NCBI RefSeq assembly: GCF_013373865.1
Contig: NC_050467.1
Location: forward strand, 40,861,692 to 40,925,691
DNA: 64,000 bases
Source of the DNA: Monomorium pharaonis
Taxonomy: Eukaryota > Arthropoda > Insecta > Hymenoptera > Formicidae
Direction: 5' to 3'
Every line of letters starts with the position of its first letter. Position 1 is the stretch's first letter. This document shows, piece after piece, positions 24,128 through 36,480 of the stretch. The notes under the pieces were generated by a model. It was not told the origin of the DNA. It saw nothing but the letters and a program-made list of their open reading frames with translations, and did no database searches. The position numbers were made by a program, and so were the translations under genes.

Positions 24128-25300
24128 GGCAATGCTCGTTTTTGATGCCGACACGTCGATTCGGTATTTCCGTCGTAATAATCCATCCCCTCGCGCGAGA
24201 AGCACAACAGACGCCGCGTGTTAAATGCACGGTCGCTCCGCGCTTTACAGCGCCAAGAGAGAACAGGAAGAAAAAAAAAGGAGAGAATTCATTCACGGTG
24301 GTAGTCGACGAGATTGCCGACCAAACTGCAACCGCATGTTAATGCGCGAGCCCGACGAACATTCGAACTCGGGAATCCGGCGAAACTCGTCGACTGTAAA
24401 CGTGCGAGCGAATATTCGCGTCCATTACGTCCGTAAAGTTGAATAAAACAACCGCGAGCCGTGAAAAGGAACGTGGTGCTATGGGAAAACCTGGCGCGGC
24501 TACTGCACACCTCATTGTCGCGGTGCGACGCGACTTATCATCGCGGGCACAACACACGTTATTTATTAGCGCGCTAAACGCGCCCGGCCTCCACGCGCGA
24601 GATTTTTCACCGTTATCGACGTTCATCACCGGGTCCCGGGGCCGGTCACGACCGTGGACCGAGAACAAAGGTGCGCTTTCCGTTATCCGCGTGGCAGCGG
24701 CGGCGGACGTGATTACGAACCTGCGTACGGCTTAAGACATCAACCTATTCTCGAGAGATACGCTCTCGGCCCCGAGACGCGCGCTTTATCTCCCAGCTCG
24801 AATCCATTCGTCATTCGGCCGTGGACACAGTTCCGCGGATGCACTGACAAACGATGCCATTAACTCCGCTAAAAATGTCCGTAACCTGAAATTAAGGAGA
24901 CGACCGACGGTGATTTGCACCTGCGGTGTACGCGCGCGGAGGCCCACGTGCGGTCAAAATAAATATACGTCGCCGCCTCGCGAAATAAAGTTCACGATGT
25001 GTTGACGATGAAATGCCTATTATCCTCAATAGGGGCTGCCACTTCCCGTAAAATGAACGACCGGCGGGTTAAGTCATCGTTATATTCGTAGCCCGAAGCC
25101 CGACGCGACGCTCTCGCGTCTCGCGAGAGTCGCGTAATGTTGTCCTTGCAAATACAAATAGTAGTTAGTCCGGAGTAATTTAGTCACGATGCTGTCGGCG
25201 CGATTATATACTCGTAGGAAAATAAATTACTCATAGACTTGACCCCCTTGCGCTTCGTAGGCGCAAGTTCTCCCGTTTCTACGATACATAGATGCATCCT

Positions 25301-25570
25301 ACGTTTCTTCTGCTGCTCGGGAACGTACGATAATTGAATAATTTGGATGATTCGAGTCTCGAGAGCTAAAAACCTTTCGAACTAAAATAATAGATTTGAA
25401 CTATTTAAACTCACTTCAAATTCGAAAGTTTCAAATCAACGTTTGATCGGATAAATCAAACGTTAAATAGTTCAAACTCTTTAAACTAATAGTATGTTTA
25501 AATTATTTAAGCTTCCTTCAGATTCAAAAATTCCTTTGCAAATATTACATTGCGTTTTACCATTAAATAA

Positions 25571-25603
<33 letters not shown>

Positions 25604-25900
25604 TTTTCTCTCTCATACCTAACTTTTTTATATTTTCATATAATTTTAAAAGAAAGAGATTCGCGGAAAACTGTTCTTTTATTCCCAATATTGCATTTCT
25701 AATCTTCTTTACTGTCCAAGTTATTCAAATATCAAACATAACGAATTAATACGACAGACCAGTCTACTTAAGTTTGAATAATTCGAATGCGCCTTTTTAT
25801 TTCGAGCATTCAAACGTATACAATGTTCGAATCTTTTGTTTGAATTTCTTCTTTCTGCCAAAAACAACCGCGAAGCGTTATACATCTCTCGTGCTTTATA
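25301..25900. other. AT-rich stretch with local repeats
   Basis: Related blocks such as TTTGAACTATTTAAAC and TTTAAATTATTTAAGC recur between 25390 and 25540. A perfect palindromic stem AACGTTTGAT/ATCAAACGTT occurs at about 25439-25466. No coding frame is supported. Confidence 0.5.
25573..25614. repeat. (CT)n microsatellite, imperfect
   Basis: A CT tract of about 42 bp with TTT interruptions in AT-rich DNA. Confidence 0.93.
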
Positions 25901-27192
25901 CAAGTAATAAAATTTCTTCTAGCAATAAGAGTAAATAATAACGCAAAACGTTCGCGAGGTATCCCGACAACGATAATAGGTGTAAATTTCATAGTGGTTC
26001 TCCCAAGAACAATGGAAGATCCCGATGTGATTATGAGAGCACAGTTCTGGCGCTCGCAATTCGCAAATGGCAGAATTACCGCGCAGGAAAACGTGCAAAA
26101 AAGCCACCAACCGACGACCGTGGAAGAGGTGGAAACATTAAAATTTATTTGTACGATGGCAGTTGTGCGCTACACACACCGCGTGGTCCGCGGCGTTATT
26201 ATACCAAATTTTCTGGGCCATCGCCAACCTGGGAAAATATGCAAAAGACGTGTTCCACCGTAATCGGGATATCGTCCGGTTATTACGTACCAACACGGTC
26301 GGGGTGCTACCGATTTCTTATATAGTTAGTTGGTAACGGGCAAGTCTGGAACAGAGAGCCAAGAATACGCTAAACTTAAAAAGAAAAATACAGCAGTAAA
26401 CGGCAGCGTTTACCGACAAAAATATCTCGCAAAGTCATGCGTGTAAGCACTGAATATGTTCGGCAAATTCGTGAATCGGTGTTGAAAACAGACATTTGCA
26501 AATATCGGGTCATAAGATCCGCGCCGCTCGTGCTAGAATAGAGCTACAGTTTTTACGTTGATTTTTACATGAAATTGCTACGTCCGCTTCTAATCTACTT
26601 GTTTAAACTCAAGCGAGCAGCGCAATGAAAAAGAGTATTGAAGTAAATAGAGCGGCGCCTGGTAAAATCAGATTTCTCGTGCCTTTCGAGGAAGAGTGGC
26701 AATAGGTATTACAGGATTGGCAAATTATACACGTAACGTCATAATTATGTACGTCTAGACATCCTACGTAAATGCTGTTTGGTTTGCTAATTATAGAATA
26801 GGAGTAAGTAGCGCTTGCGGCAGTAAGAAAACGAATTAATGTTGCATACCAGAAAAACAAGCACCGGGAAAATGAAGGCGGCCGACCCTTTATTTCAGCG
26901 GCATATTCATTTCTGGTACTTTCACGCGCCGAGGCGTGGCATTGCGCTCTGTGGAAGACCAAAGAAGGCGAGGGGGGTTCCGCGAAAGGCAGCGGTAATC
27001 ACGGAAATGATCATAATTTTAACGATGAGACTCGCAGAATCTCGAGATTTCTAGAACGGCCATTGCATAGACGAAGGAAGAAACCAACGACGGGAAGCAT
27101 TCTGTACAATTCGGAAAGTAGGAAGGAAGAGAGCAATAAAATATCACGGCGAGGTAGAAAAAAAAAGGAAGCGCGTAAGAAAACATTAAAGA

Positions 27193-27203
27193 GGGGGGGG
27201 GGG
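27193..27203. repeat. Poly-G run
   Basis: Eleven consecutive G residues, followed after one A by GGG. The run length may be affected by sequencing or assembly error. Confidence 0.85.
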
Positions 27204-28066
27204 AGGGAAGGCAGCAAAAAATTAATTACATTAAGTGGCAGCTAATTACAGACGTGTTTGAAAGACGTCCATTTGTGAGGCGAGTGAGGTGTCGCGTGAA
27301 GGCAAACAACGAAATATTCACGCAAACGAATACTAATTTAAAACACTTTGAAACAGCTACCTTTTCTTCCCTCGTAATTCCTCCATTTTCATGAGAGAGA
27401 AAGTCCCCGGTCGCCTAGAGCCTATAGGGTGTAACATACGCCGCTTTTACTCTCCTCCCAAAAGCACCCGCTTCGCTCGCGGAAGTGACCGAGCCTCGAG
27501 CAGAAAATTATTCGAACTCGCTTGAAGGAATTTGAGCTGCGCGGGGAACATCGCGCTGTTATTAAGACACGGAGCAGCGAGCCGGGGATATGCAACTATA
27601 ATTGCGCCAAGGACGCCACGATACTCGGCCGGTATGTCGGGAGACAATTGGCGAAACGGCGACACATTAGGAGCAATAAACTCGCTGCAAATTGCCGCAA
27701 TGCCGCGGCGCAAGAACCGGCATTTCGCGATTCCACTTCTCTTCCAAAATCGGCGGATGTTGAAACGCGCGACCGCACGTATACCACACCGAAGGTATAG
27801 ATATAGTGAGGAACCGCCGCGGAATCGTGCGCGCGGTTATCCCGCCACATTATTAATCCGTCACGAAGCGGTCACGTACGGCGGTCATTATGACGAAACC
27901 GAAGAGCCGTTACAGTCCATCTGTGACTGGGCTACAGCGAAATTCGCCGCGGCGAAATAACACCTGGCGCGATTCGGCGATGCGGCGCCGAACAAAAATC
28001 GTCCGCCGGTTCCTCGCAGCGTACATTTATCAAGATCAAAGATTCAAGGGACAAGATGAATTCCTC

Positions 28067-28093
28067 GGGGAGAGGGAGGGGGAGGAGGGGGGG
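28067..28093 (+). repeat. G-quadruplex-capable motif
   Basis: Four G tracts of 4, 3, 5 and 7 residues are separated by AGA, A and AGGA (28067-28093). This meets the usual G3+N1-7 pattern for an intramolecular G-quadruplex on the + strand. It lies in a CpG-rich block with no gene assigned. Confidence 0.75.
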
Positions 28094-28403
28094 AAAACGT
28101 GGCCGGTGGGCCACGCCGGACGTCGATGTCTGGCGGAAGACTAACGACTCTCGGCACGAATAACCGCCGCCACGCCCGGCGCGAACGTGTCTCGCGTATA
28201 TACCAATTGCGCGCAGCGGGAGAGTCGTGATGCCTTCGAGTATACACGTCGATACGTTTTTGCGACGTCGTTGCCGATCGGTGTTCCCGCGTGGAAAGCG
28301 ATTAGATTCCGGAGGCCTGAGAAGCGAATAGCCAGGTGATGATTGTCGATCCGGGGATGAAGTTCGAGGAAGAAAAAAACGAAAAGTGAGAGGGGAAAAC
28401 GCT

Positions 28404-28422
28404 CGCGCGCGCGCGCGCGCGC
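28404..28422. repeat. (CG)n microsatellite
   Basis: Nineteen bases of perfect CG alternation. A long CG run of this kind implies little germline CpG methylation decay here (inference) and has Z-DNA potential. Confidence 0.93.
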
Positions 28423-28792
28423 ACTCGTCACTTTTCACCTGCCGAGAAATCTATCAACAATTACGATTCTCACGCTATTCCCCGCGCGACAGGCACGATC
28501 GGCGCACGTCGTGAAGCATAACGGTGCGTATTCCACGCGTCGCTGCTTGCCGACCGAGCAGCACGGAAGTCAGGTCCCAATCTCGCGTGCGCGAGCTTTG
28601 TCCTTTTTATTTTGGCGGACGCTCGTTAGCCACTCAACACGCAACCCAATTTCTTCTCCGCTCTCTCGGCTCGCTGACCGCGCGCGTTCATCCTCCGGCC
28701 GCTTGAATCCCTTCGGATACACGCACGCGTACACATTTATTTCGCTTCGAGAAATGTATGACGAGATTCACAATAAGATAAAACTTAAAAAA

Positions 28793-28815
28793 AGAGAGAA
28801 AGAGAGAGAGAGAGA
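28793..28815. repeat. (AG)n microsatellite
   Basis: An AG tract of about 23 bp with one AA interruption. Confidence 0.92.
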
Positions 28816-29480
28816 ATTTTCCTGATGACTAACTTTTTCTTGATAAATCTGATCAATTACGTCTGATATGTTATACACATCAGATAAATTAACAACGGGC
28901 GCACACATTAATCGGCAGTTAAACACGATCTCCCCTTTGTGCGTGAGTCATGCTGAATCATATATTTCTCCTCCCTCTCCTCCCCCGAGAGCGAGGGTAA
29001 CAGAATCGCGTACCAACCAACAGTAATTTCGCGACTGCGTAAAACCTTTTTACGATATTTTAATCCGGCAGATTGGCGACGGCCGGAGATTCGCCTCGCC
29101 TTCTCGCTCCACGGGTCCAGCGCGTTCACCCCCCGTTGGACGAACCCCGGGGATGGTGGGCCCGTGTCGGTGGTACCTACGTACCGTGGCGCCGTTCGTA
29201 TCCGGAGGGATCCCGCGGCGCACAATTGACGATGAAATATGTACACCGTAAAAGTGGCGTCCTTTATCGGCGCGACGGTGGCCGGTGGCTGCGCAGCGCG
29301 ACCTTCGTTACGTTACGACTTTAATTTTGTCGCAATTTAGAGGAGCTACGACCGGAATTAATTGCTCGGTGCACCACTTGCGACTCGATGCCACGTCGCA
29401 ATCTCAAGCCGCGTTCGTACTATCCGAACGACGCGTATATATCACGTAACTGCACATACCTAGTCGTTCGTCCTCCGGTT

Positions 29481-30640
29481 CTATCATTCCGCGAATTGGT
29501 ACATCAAAGAAACTGAATACAGAATTTCTCTAACAATTTTGCATCGCTATCGATACATCTTTATTTTTGTAATAACCAGTATTCCAAAAATCTTTTATAA
29601 ATATTGGTGTTAGACATTTAATATCGACATATAACCGAAATTTTTATAATACCAATAAATGTAATATTTTGCGATATGATATCATGTATTCGGTATTAGG
29701 AAGATCATCCATCATCCAGTCCTCCTTCTTTTATCTTAAAAGAGAACCCTTTCGATATAATTTTACACATATCTCATAATTTTCAAGTTTCCGAAACCTA
29801 AGTTGGCAACAGACTTTATAGACACCTTGTATAAAGCTCTTCTTTTTTATAATTAAAAAAATGTGTAAAAATACTAGATATTATCAATATATTTAAATGA
29901 TTTTTAACCCCTGCAAAGAAGATACGATTGTCACGGATACATAAAGAAGGCAGTGTTTCTTCAGTGAAATCATTCATTTAAATAGCGTGAATCCGGCTTC
30001 ATGCCGCGCCCTGAATGTTCTTAATTACCGCCGCCTGAATTTTTAATTGCGCTGGCTGAAGAAAACATTAAAACGCATAGCAGAGAAAAAAAGAGAGAGA
30101 GAGAGAAGCAGGAAAAGTGCAGTAGAGTTTGCTGCAAAGATTAAATGGTATCGCATATCACGGAAATTAGCGCAAAAAATCCTCTAGAGAACGCACAAAG
30201 TTGAATATAGAAAGAGTATATCCATTCAAGTTTACTGCTTTGTTACACTTTATCTGACATGAAATACATTGCAGCAATTCGCGTATTCATCAAACCGGTT
30301 CTGACTCTTTTCGGAAAATACGTATAACACATCTGTTGTACGTTTAATGCGCTCCCCTCCCCGGTAATTTTCGCCATTCATTCGAAAACGAGCATCCATG
30401 TAGGAGCGTCGTGAATTCTATCGTCTTCATTAACGATCGTGCAAGCAGAAATATACAAGAAAACGATTGTAAGTTGCATTTGTAGAATAATGCGAATTTA
30501 TACGCATCTGACGGGGATTGCAAGATATAAATGAATAACGCGGTTCAATTGAATATAGACTTCTCCCTCCTTTCCTCCATATAATGCACAAGGATCCATT
30601 TCGTGGATTGTTCGGAGCACACACAGTTCCCCGAAGAAAT
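29481..30640. other. AT-rich non-coding stretch
   Basis: No recognisable exon. It contains an imperfect ACCAGTATT/AATATTGGT pair near 29577-29610 and an (AG)n tract at 30092-30106. I see nothing else. Confidence 0.55.
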
Positions 30641-30841
30641 TCCGAATCGCAATCGATAATCCGGAGTCGGTCGTAGAGTCGTGGAGTGAGAGCCGCGCTT
30701 CTCTCTCACGGAAACGTAGTGCACGCGTACGTTGCATTATGCGGACTCTCGGGGATTACGACGGAGCGTCGTGCTTCCTCCGGGTGTCCCCGTTTCTCCG
30801 TCCTACCTAGACGCTATCGTCGACGATTCTCCCGGCATTTC

Positions 30842-30864
30842 GAGAGAGAGAGAGAGAGAGAGAG
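30842..30864. repeat. (GA)n microsatellite
   Basis: A perfect GA tract of about 23 bp in CpG-rich DNA. Confidence 0.93.
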
Positions 30865-32180
30865 TAAGAAAGAGGAGAGAGCGCCGGACCCGGGGAGAAA
30901 CTGGCGCGATGCGGCGCACTCTGCGGGCCGTCCCCAGGTCGTTCCGTTTATCTCGAGCGCTGTCGTTTCGCGATGAATAAACAGCAGTCGGGCTTCTTCG
31001 AAACAATTTAATCTACATAAGCTAACAGCTACCTGTCTCCACTCGCGTCGCCGATGGGGAGATTCGAGCTGTACCCGGCGAAACGTCCCGGGTGCAAAAC
31101 GGGGCGACTAGTCCCTCAGTCACGCTAGTGTACTCTCGAAGCGAGATCAGCGTTCGTCCGCCCCTTCCTCGCGAGTAACACTGGCCGGAAAATCAGGCCG
31201 AAAAGAGCAACGACGGCGGAAAGAGAGCCGCGGAAAGAAAGGAGCGAGATGAGGACGTCGGGGGATGAAGGAGGACGAAAGTAGTGATAGGCAGAGGGGT
31301 GAGGCAGGAGGAGCGGACGGCCGTGCCGGTCGACGGCTTCGGGAATCTACGGTGCCACAAATAAGAGATAAAGCTGGTCTGGCACCTCGTATCTGCGATC
31401 TGGCCTCCGGTATCACCCGGAGGGGACAGGGGATAAGAGACGTAGAACCTCCTGGAGGAGAATCCACCATAGATTGAATTATCGTTCCCGATCGATTCCG
31501 AATTTAGCCTCTCTCTGCCGCTTCTCGGCTTCCGTTGTCTCCGTCCGGATCGGAACGGACGGCGCGACGAGCGGGAGCAGGAAGGTTACGCAATTAACCC
31601 CGATGGTTTATTAATGGTGAAGGCTGCGCGCGCGCACGTATACTTGATCCCGCAACCGTGTGAAGAAAGATCTCACATCAACTCGAGAGTGTCGGGGATT
31701 TTTTACTAATTTCGAGTTCGATAAGTGTAGAAACTTATCTTGCAGAGGTGGAAACTATCTTACGTCAATATTGACAGTGCGGCGCATTCGGTTTGTCAGC
31801 CGACAATCGAGAATTGATTATTTTTTGTCGATTCGTCTTCCTTCTGAGAGCTGCCCGGAGCTGAAGAAGACACTTATCGCATCCTAATGATTACTTTCTC
31901 ACGTGCAAACGATGTCTTCGCATTTCGCTAATTAATACTTTAACTAATTAACTGTGAATTATAGTTACACATTTCTTAATATCAGTGCGATTATACGAAT
32001 CTGCTCACTTAATCATCTCTTTCAAAATAAATGGATAAATGTCGCAAAGCTATTACATGCACAGCTGATCTCCCGATAATCATATCGCGGTAACGCGAGG
32101 TACGATAACGTATCGCATGGAGATAACTCTTAACCGCGGTCAGCATTTATTTCAGAAAACGCGGCTGTTTCGTGTTCTTT

Positions 32181-32191
32181 CCCCCCCCCCC
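32181..32191. repeat. Poly-C run
   Basis: Eleven consecutive C residues flanked by TTT on both sides, the complement of the poly-G runs seen elsewhere in the window. Confidence 0.85.
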
Positions 32192-32401
32192 TTTCCTTCG
32201 GCCTTCGGGAAAGCTCTCGGCAAGTGTGAGCCTTTAATTAGTAAATTATTCAGCGGTAGTATCTTATCACACCGAGAAAAGATCAGATGACTTACACGAT
32301 CCTACGTGTAACTTTCTATTCGAACGCGCACGTCGGTGAACGGTACGGGACTTTGACTTTAAATCAGTCGCCAAGAAAGAGGACGCGGGGAAGCAGAAAA
32401 G

Positions 32402-32420
32402 AAGGAGGAGGAGGAGGAGA
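32402..32420. repeat. (GGA)n trinucleotide repeat
   Basis: About six GAG/GGA units within a purine-rich stretch. Confidence 0.88.
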
Positions 32421-32980
32421 AGGCAGAATACGGGAAAAGGAATCGAACGATACACGCAACTGGGCATTTACCTCAACGTTCTCAGCGGATTTGCGGGGAA
32501 GCGTCGTTTTGATAAAAATGCGCGATTGCTCGCGCGCGCCAGCTCGCGCATACATTTCCCATTATCGAATCTTCCGCGCCGGCTGTAACGGCCGACATTA
32601 ATTCGAGTTTTCTACGGCGCGCTAAGTGTTTCCTTGTGTGTGAAAAATGCGACGCGCCGCGTTATACCCATCTCGTTTCACGCTTCGGGCGCGCGATTTC
32701 CGCGATTGCCGCGCGCGTGTCTCTCTCGATGTGGGCGAAGAAAGCGGTCCCCGCGTTAAGGACACACACGAGCGTGGCACGAAGTAGAAAGTGACTCGCC
32801 GCTGGACAAGTTTTACGACTAATATTGCCGATAAGACGGTTAATCGAGTTAATATCCTATCTCGGTGAAATTAATGTGGTCGGGACTGATAGATGTCAGG
32901 TAGGAACAAGCGGAATGTGACATTTCAATGTACGAGAGATACGGTACGAGTACGATCGATTTGTTTAATCGGAATTTTAT

Positions 32981-33700
32981 AGGAACTGCCTTCTAGAGAG
33001 AAATACGTATTACTCCTCGCGGGTCAATATTTGCGAAATTGTTTCGGATATGTCAGCCCCATCTGTGCTTTATTGCGCAGAGCGCATAACTTCAAAGAAA
33101 TTGATAGTACGCACCTGAATTTTTTTTTGTTTACATCAGCGTGTTCGACAGTTCTTATTCATAAATTGTATTTCGCGACAGAGTCGCTGATAGGATTTTT
33201 ACAACATTTTCCAGCTACATTACCTTCAGGCAATCCATTTCGAATAAATATGCGCTTTTACCTTTTGTTTCTTTTATGCTACTATCACTGCTTGCACATT
33301 GTTTGTATATCTGCATGCGCTTATTAATTTGTTACTATTGATTGTTATTAAATTTATTGTTATTAAATTTATTGTTATTAAATTTATAATATAAAAAACA
33401 TTCTTTCGAAATGTGTGTATTTCTGATCAAAACATTTTGCTTTTCTGCGTTTCTCATATTGCGCTGCTCAAACATCCTTGTTCCAAGACAAAACGTTCTT
33501 TTACAACTGATTTCACATTTCAAGCCCAAGGTGCACATGCATATAAAAAACGTGTAAAAAAAAATTGTAATAAATTGCTTTTGTATCCGATATCGAGCTA
33601 CGTATTAAGAAATACAGTTTATCTTAAGGGCCTTTTAAAATATCTATAGCTATTACCTGTTCGTGCAGATCAGCCGACGGACAAATTTGGGTTAATAGCA
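32981..33700. other. AT-rich non-coding stretch
   Basis: A 98-codon frame (33031-33327, plus) and a 78-codon frame (33413-33649, plus) have no recognisable motif. The main structural feature is the 15-bp tandem repeat at 33341-33385. Confidence 0.5.
33341..33385. repeat. Perfect 15-bp tandem repeat, three copies
   Basis: The unit ATTGTTATTAAATTT is repeated three times with no mismatch (33341-33355, 33356-33370, 33371-33385). Its perfection suggests a recent replication-slippage expansion. It lies just right of a weak frame and has no assigned function. Confidence 0.95.
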
Positions 33701-36480
33701 GGCTCGGCGTGATAATATTCATTTATGCAATTTAAGTAATTGCCGTCCCATTAAGACGACAGTCTTGCGGCGGTTCCGCAAGCACGCGAGGGACCGTCTC
33801 TCGATACGGTGAAATTGCACCAGTTTTATCTCCCGATATATTTATCCGTGGAAGGCGCAAACAACAGAGCGCACGACGCTCCACGCGACTCCATTCGGAT
33901 ATTTTCACTTCCAACGCGAATAGCGGAACGAGATTTTTCAATACAGACACGGCAATACAGCGCGGATGCACGGTGGCAATATGCAAATGGAACTTCCTAA
34001 TTTATACGATGGACTCCGAGCGCGCGCGCGCGCGCGTTGCAAATACGCACGGAACGATACGGCAATCGGCTAAATTCCTAATTACTAGAGGCGCTCATAA
34101 TAAATTGGAAAATTCACAGTGTTCCAGGCAAACCGCCGGGCAATTAGGCTCGGACTAATGGACTCTAAACTGTCAGTTATGAGTTTCTAGCTTCGCGAAT
34201 GCACACAGCAGTATCACGTGTACTTCCTAGAGGGGTAATGATCCCTGTAGGTTTGCGCAATTGCTACAAATAATCGTTACCCAACAGCGCGGCCGCGTTG
34301 TAGATAACGCTAATGGCTCGTATATTATTGAGAGGAACATCTATCTCTTCGGCGACGAACACGTTGCGCTGTGCATATGCACGGGAAATTATAGTGCTTC
34401 AAAAAAATAACCCTCCCACTTGCAGGCTTCTATTAAAAGCATTAATAAGCATTAATAACCGGAGCTTATTCTTATTTCTGATATCTTTTATGTCCATTCG
34501 CGTATACTCATTACCCGGTTTTCGCAATACTCGATACTCTCTATCCGTACCCTCGCTATCGTGTACTCTGATACCGTTGCCTATAATGCCGCTAATTGCC
34601 GACGGATTTAATTTCAGCAGTAATGCGTATGAGTTAATATGAACAATATATGCGCCGACGAACCGCGGCGAATCAAATCTCTATTACTAGCATAACAAGC
34701 GCAATGTCGATTAATGCATCTATCTTTACTCGTTAAACCGCACGTAAAATTTCGCCGCGATCGCGGCAAAGCGTATGACATCATCGTTCAGCAAATGACC
34801 TCCTAATTCGTTCATAATTATCTCCCACTCGCTGAAGCTTCCTTTAAATACAACAACGTTTAGCGGCAAATCCGTTGCGGATGTCGCGAATAAGGGTGGA
34901 TAACGCGAATAAAAAGATAGATAAAGACTCTCAGATAAGGTAGGCGGATTACGACTTACTTCACAGAATTTCGTATGCTACGACGACGGTCACAGAGAGG
35001 GGAAAGATACGGCAAACGTTAGCGTATCCAGCTGCGCGCGTTAATGCTCTATAATTAGCGTGCCATTACCACCTGCGTACCTACCCGAAAATGATCGAGC
35101 AGATTAGCTGAACCCGCTCGCTTTCGGACAAACTCTCCGTAGTTGGGCGCGTACGTTGCCGCGGCAACTACGGGGTCACCGCCAATAAAGATATCGCGAT
35201 CTAGAGCACTTCAACTCAAATTAAAGTACTTCCGAGGAAAGGCCGAGCAGTAATCCCACGACCGCGCGCTAAGTTGAATAGCATTCAGTGATCCATCCCG
35301 ATCCATCCGATGTAATTTACTTCGTCATTGATTCGCGGTAAGCATATTTTATGTCTTTAGAAATAGCGAATAGGATGAGACTAATTAAAGTTGAAAAAAG
35401 ATGTAGCCTTTTTATCGTTATTATACGCTGCCGTCAGTAATTTTTATAGAAAGAGTAATTGGCTATCATGATTAAAAATATAATTAAATTTTTTTAGATA
35501 ATTTTGTCTAAAAGAAAACATTTTTTCGTGAAGATATAAAATTTATTAAAATGCTCTCTACACGAAACACCTTGAGCAATATTTGTGGTAAAAGAATTAT
35601 TTTTAATTCAATCTATATTATAGATTTTAACAAGTATATTATTAGAAATATTAATGTTATAACAGAAACGATGTTTTAAAATATAAAATAAGTTTTATTA
35701 CATTGCAAATAATTTCTATTTTATATATTTAATAAATAATTATAATTACAAAGAACCTTTAAAATGATGAAGATTGGTAAAGACTGACGTATTCATTGAT
35801 TATGCGCAGCTAATTACGCGTTATGTTTCATTATGTTGTTTACGTTGCTTCGTTCGTTAATTATAAATAATAATGGATTGTAAATTACAATCAGTAAGAT
35901 CACGTTAATAACAACGGTAGTCAATAAATTCGTTTCTCATTATGTAGTTTCTTTTTTCAAGTACACATGCAACCACGGCGGTAGCTTTCACGCCGGTTCG
36001 CGCGTATTGATAGCTTTATAGTTTTATTATTCATGATCTTTACTTTCGCGCAACGGTGAATACGAGGGGTCCGCCCGAACTTGCGCGCCTCGTAGAGCAT
36101 GTTTTATTGAAACACTTATCGTGGCGGACGTGTGGCGTATAAAAATCTTACGATCATTCGAATTTATCGTATTCCGCGCTGCTTAGACATTCGCCGTCCC
36201 GTCATGGTGCGGTGCGCACAGGCTGCGATAAAATATTATCATTCCTATTTGTATTCGCCGCGCCGGTAAAAAAATTCGACGTTATTCAATTACCATGGAC
36301 GCAAATTCGCGCGCTCGTCAATAATTACATGCAACACGGCACTCGCGCGCGCACGGTTCCGCTTATCGTTTTATGTCGCGCGGAGAAACGCTCTGTCGTG
36401 GGTAGTCTTATTTATCTACATGAAATATTGCTCTCTATGTATCGATAACGTATCATTAAATAAATGATTGCCTTTTGTAC
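33701..36480. other. Alternating CpG-rich and AT-rich non-coding DNA
   Basis: CpG-richer parts (about 33740-34050, 34640-35340, 35980-36440) flank AT-rich DNA (35340-35980). Frames up to 109 codons (34313-34642, plus) lack motifs. A (CG)n tract lies at 34020-34036. Nothing else is supported. Confidence 0.5.
34020..34036. repeat. (GC)n microsatellite
   Basis: Seventeen bases of alternating G and C. Confidence 0.92.

Larger units (their letters stand above)
21641..25300. other. CpG-rich block, no gene recognised
   Basis: This segment has frequent CGCG and TCGCG steps and many overlapping short frames on both strands (up to 114 codons at 22344-22688 minus). Their Arg/Ser/Pro-rich translations reflect composition. 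Several GA/CT tracts occur. A perfect 8-bp hairpin CTCTCGCG/CGCGAGAG lies at 25111-25129. The block could include regulatory DNA or untranslated exons of a neighbouring gene, but no splice-bounded coding frame could be supported. Confidence 0.5.
25901..29480. other. Mixed to CpG-rich segment, no gene recognised
   Basis: The region becomes increasingly CpG-rich from about 27400. Overlapping frames on both strands reach 168 codons (27932-28438, minus) and 142 codons (27532-27960, plus) but are Arg/Ser/Pro-rich and unrecognisable. Simple-sequence features inside are listed separately. Nothing supports an exon. Confidence 0.5.
30641..32980. other. CpG-rich block, no gene recognised
   Basis: This block resembles 21641-25300. 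Overlapping opposite-strand frames (107 codons at 31147-31470 minus; 104 codons at 32287-32601 plus) carry no domains. Simple repeats include a GGA/GAG run at 32402-32420. It may be regulatory or untranslated sequence, but this cannot be shown. Confidence 0.5.

Noticed and set aside
24330..24390. GTTCGAAT on the minus strand, resembling a tRNA B box
   Set aside because: No 5-bp T-arm closes around it and no A-box, anticodon arm or acceptor stem can be built. Similar partial matches near 61676 and 41000 failed in the same way.
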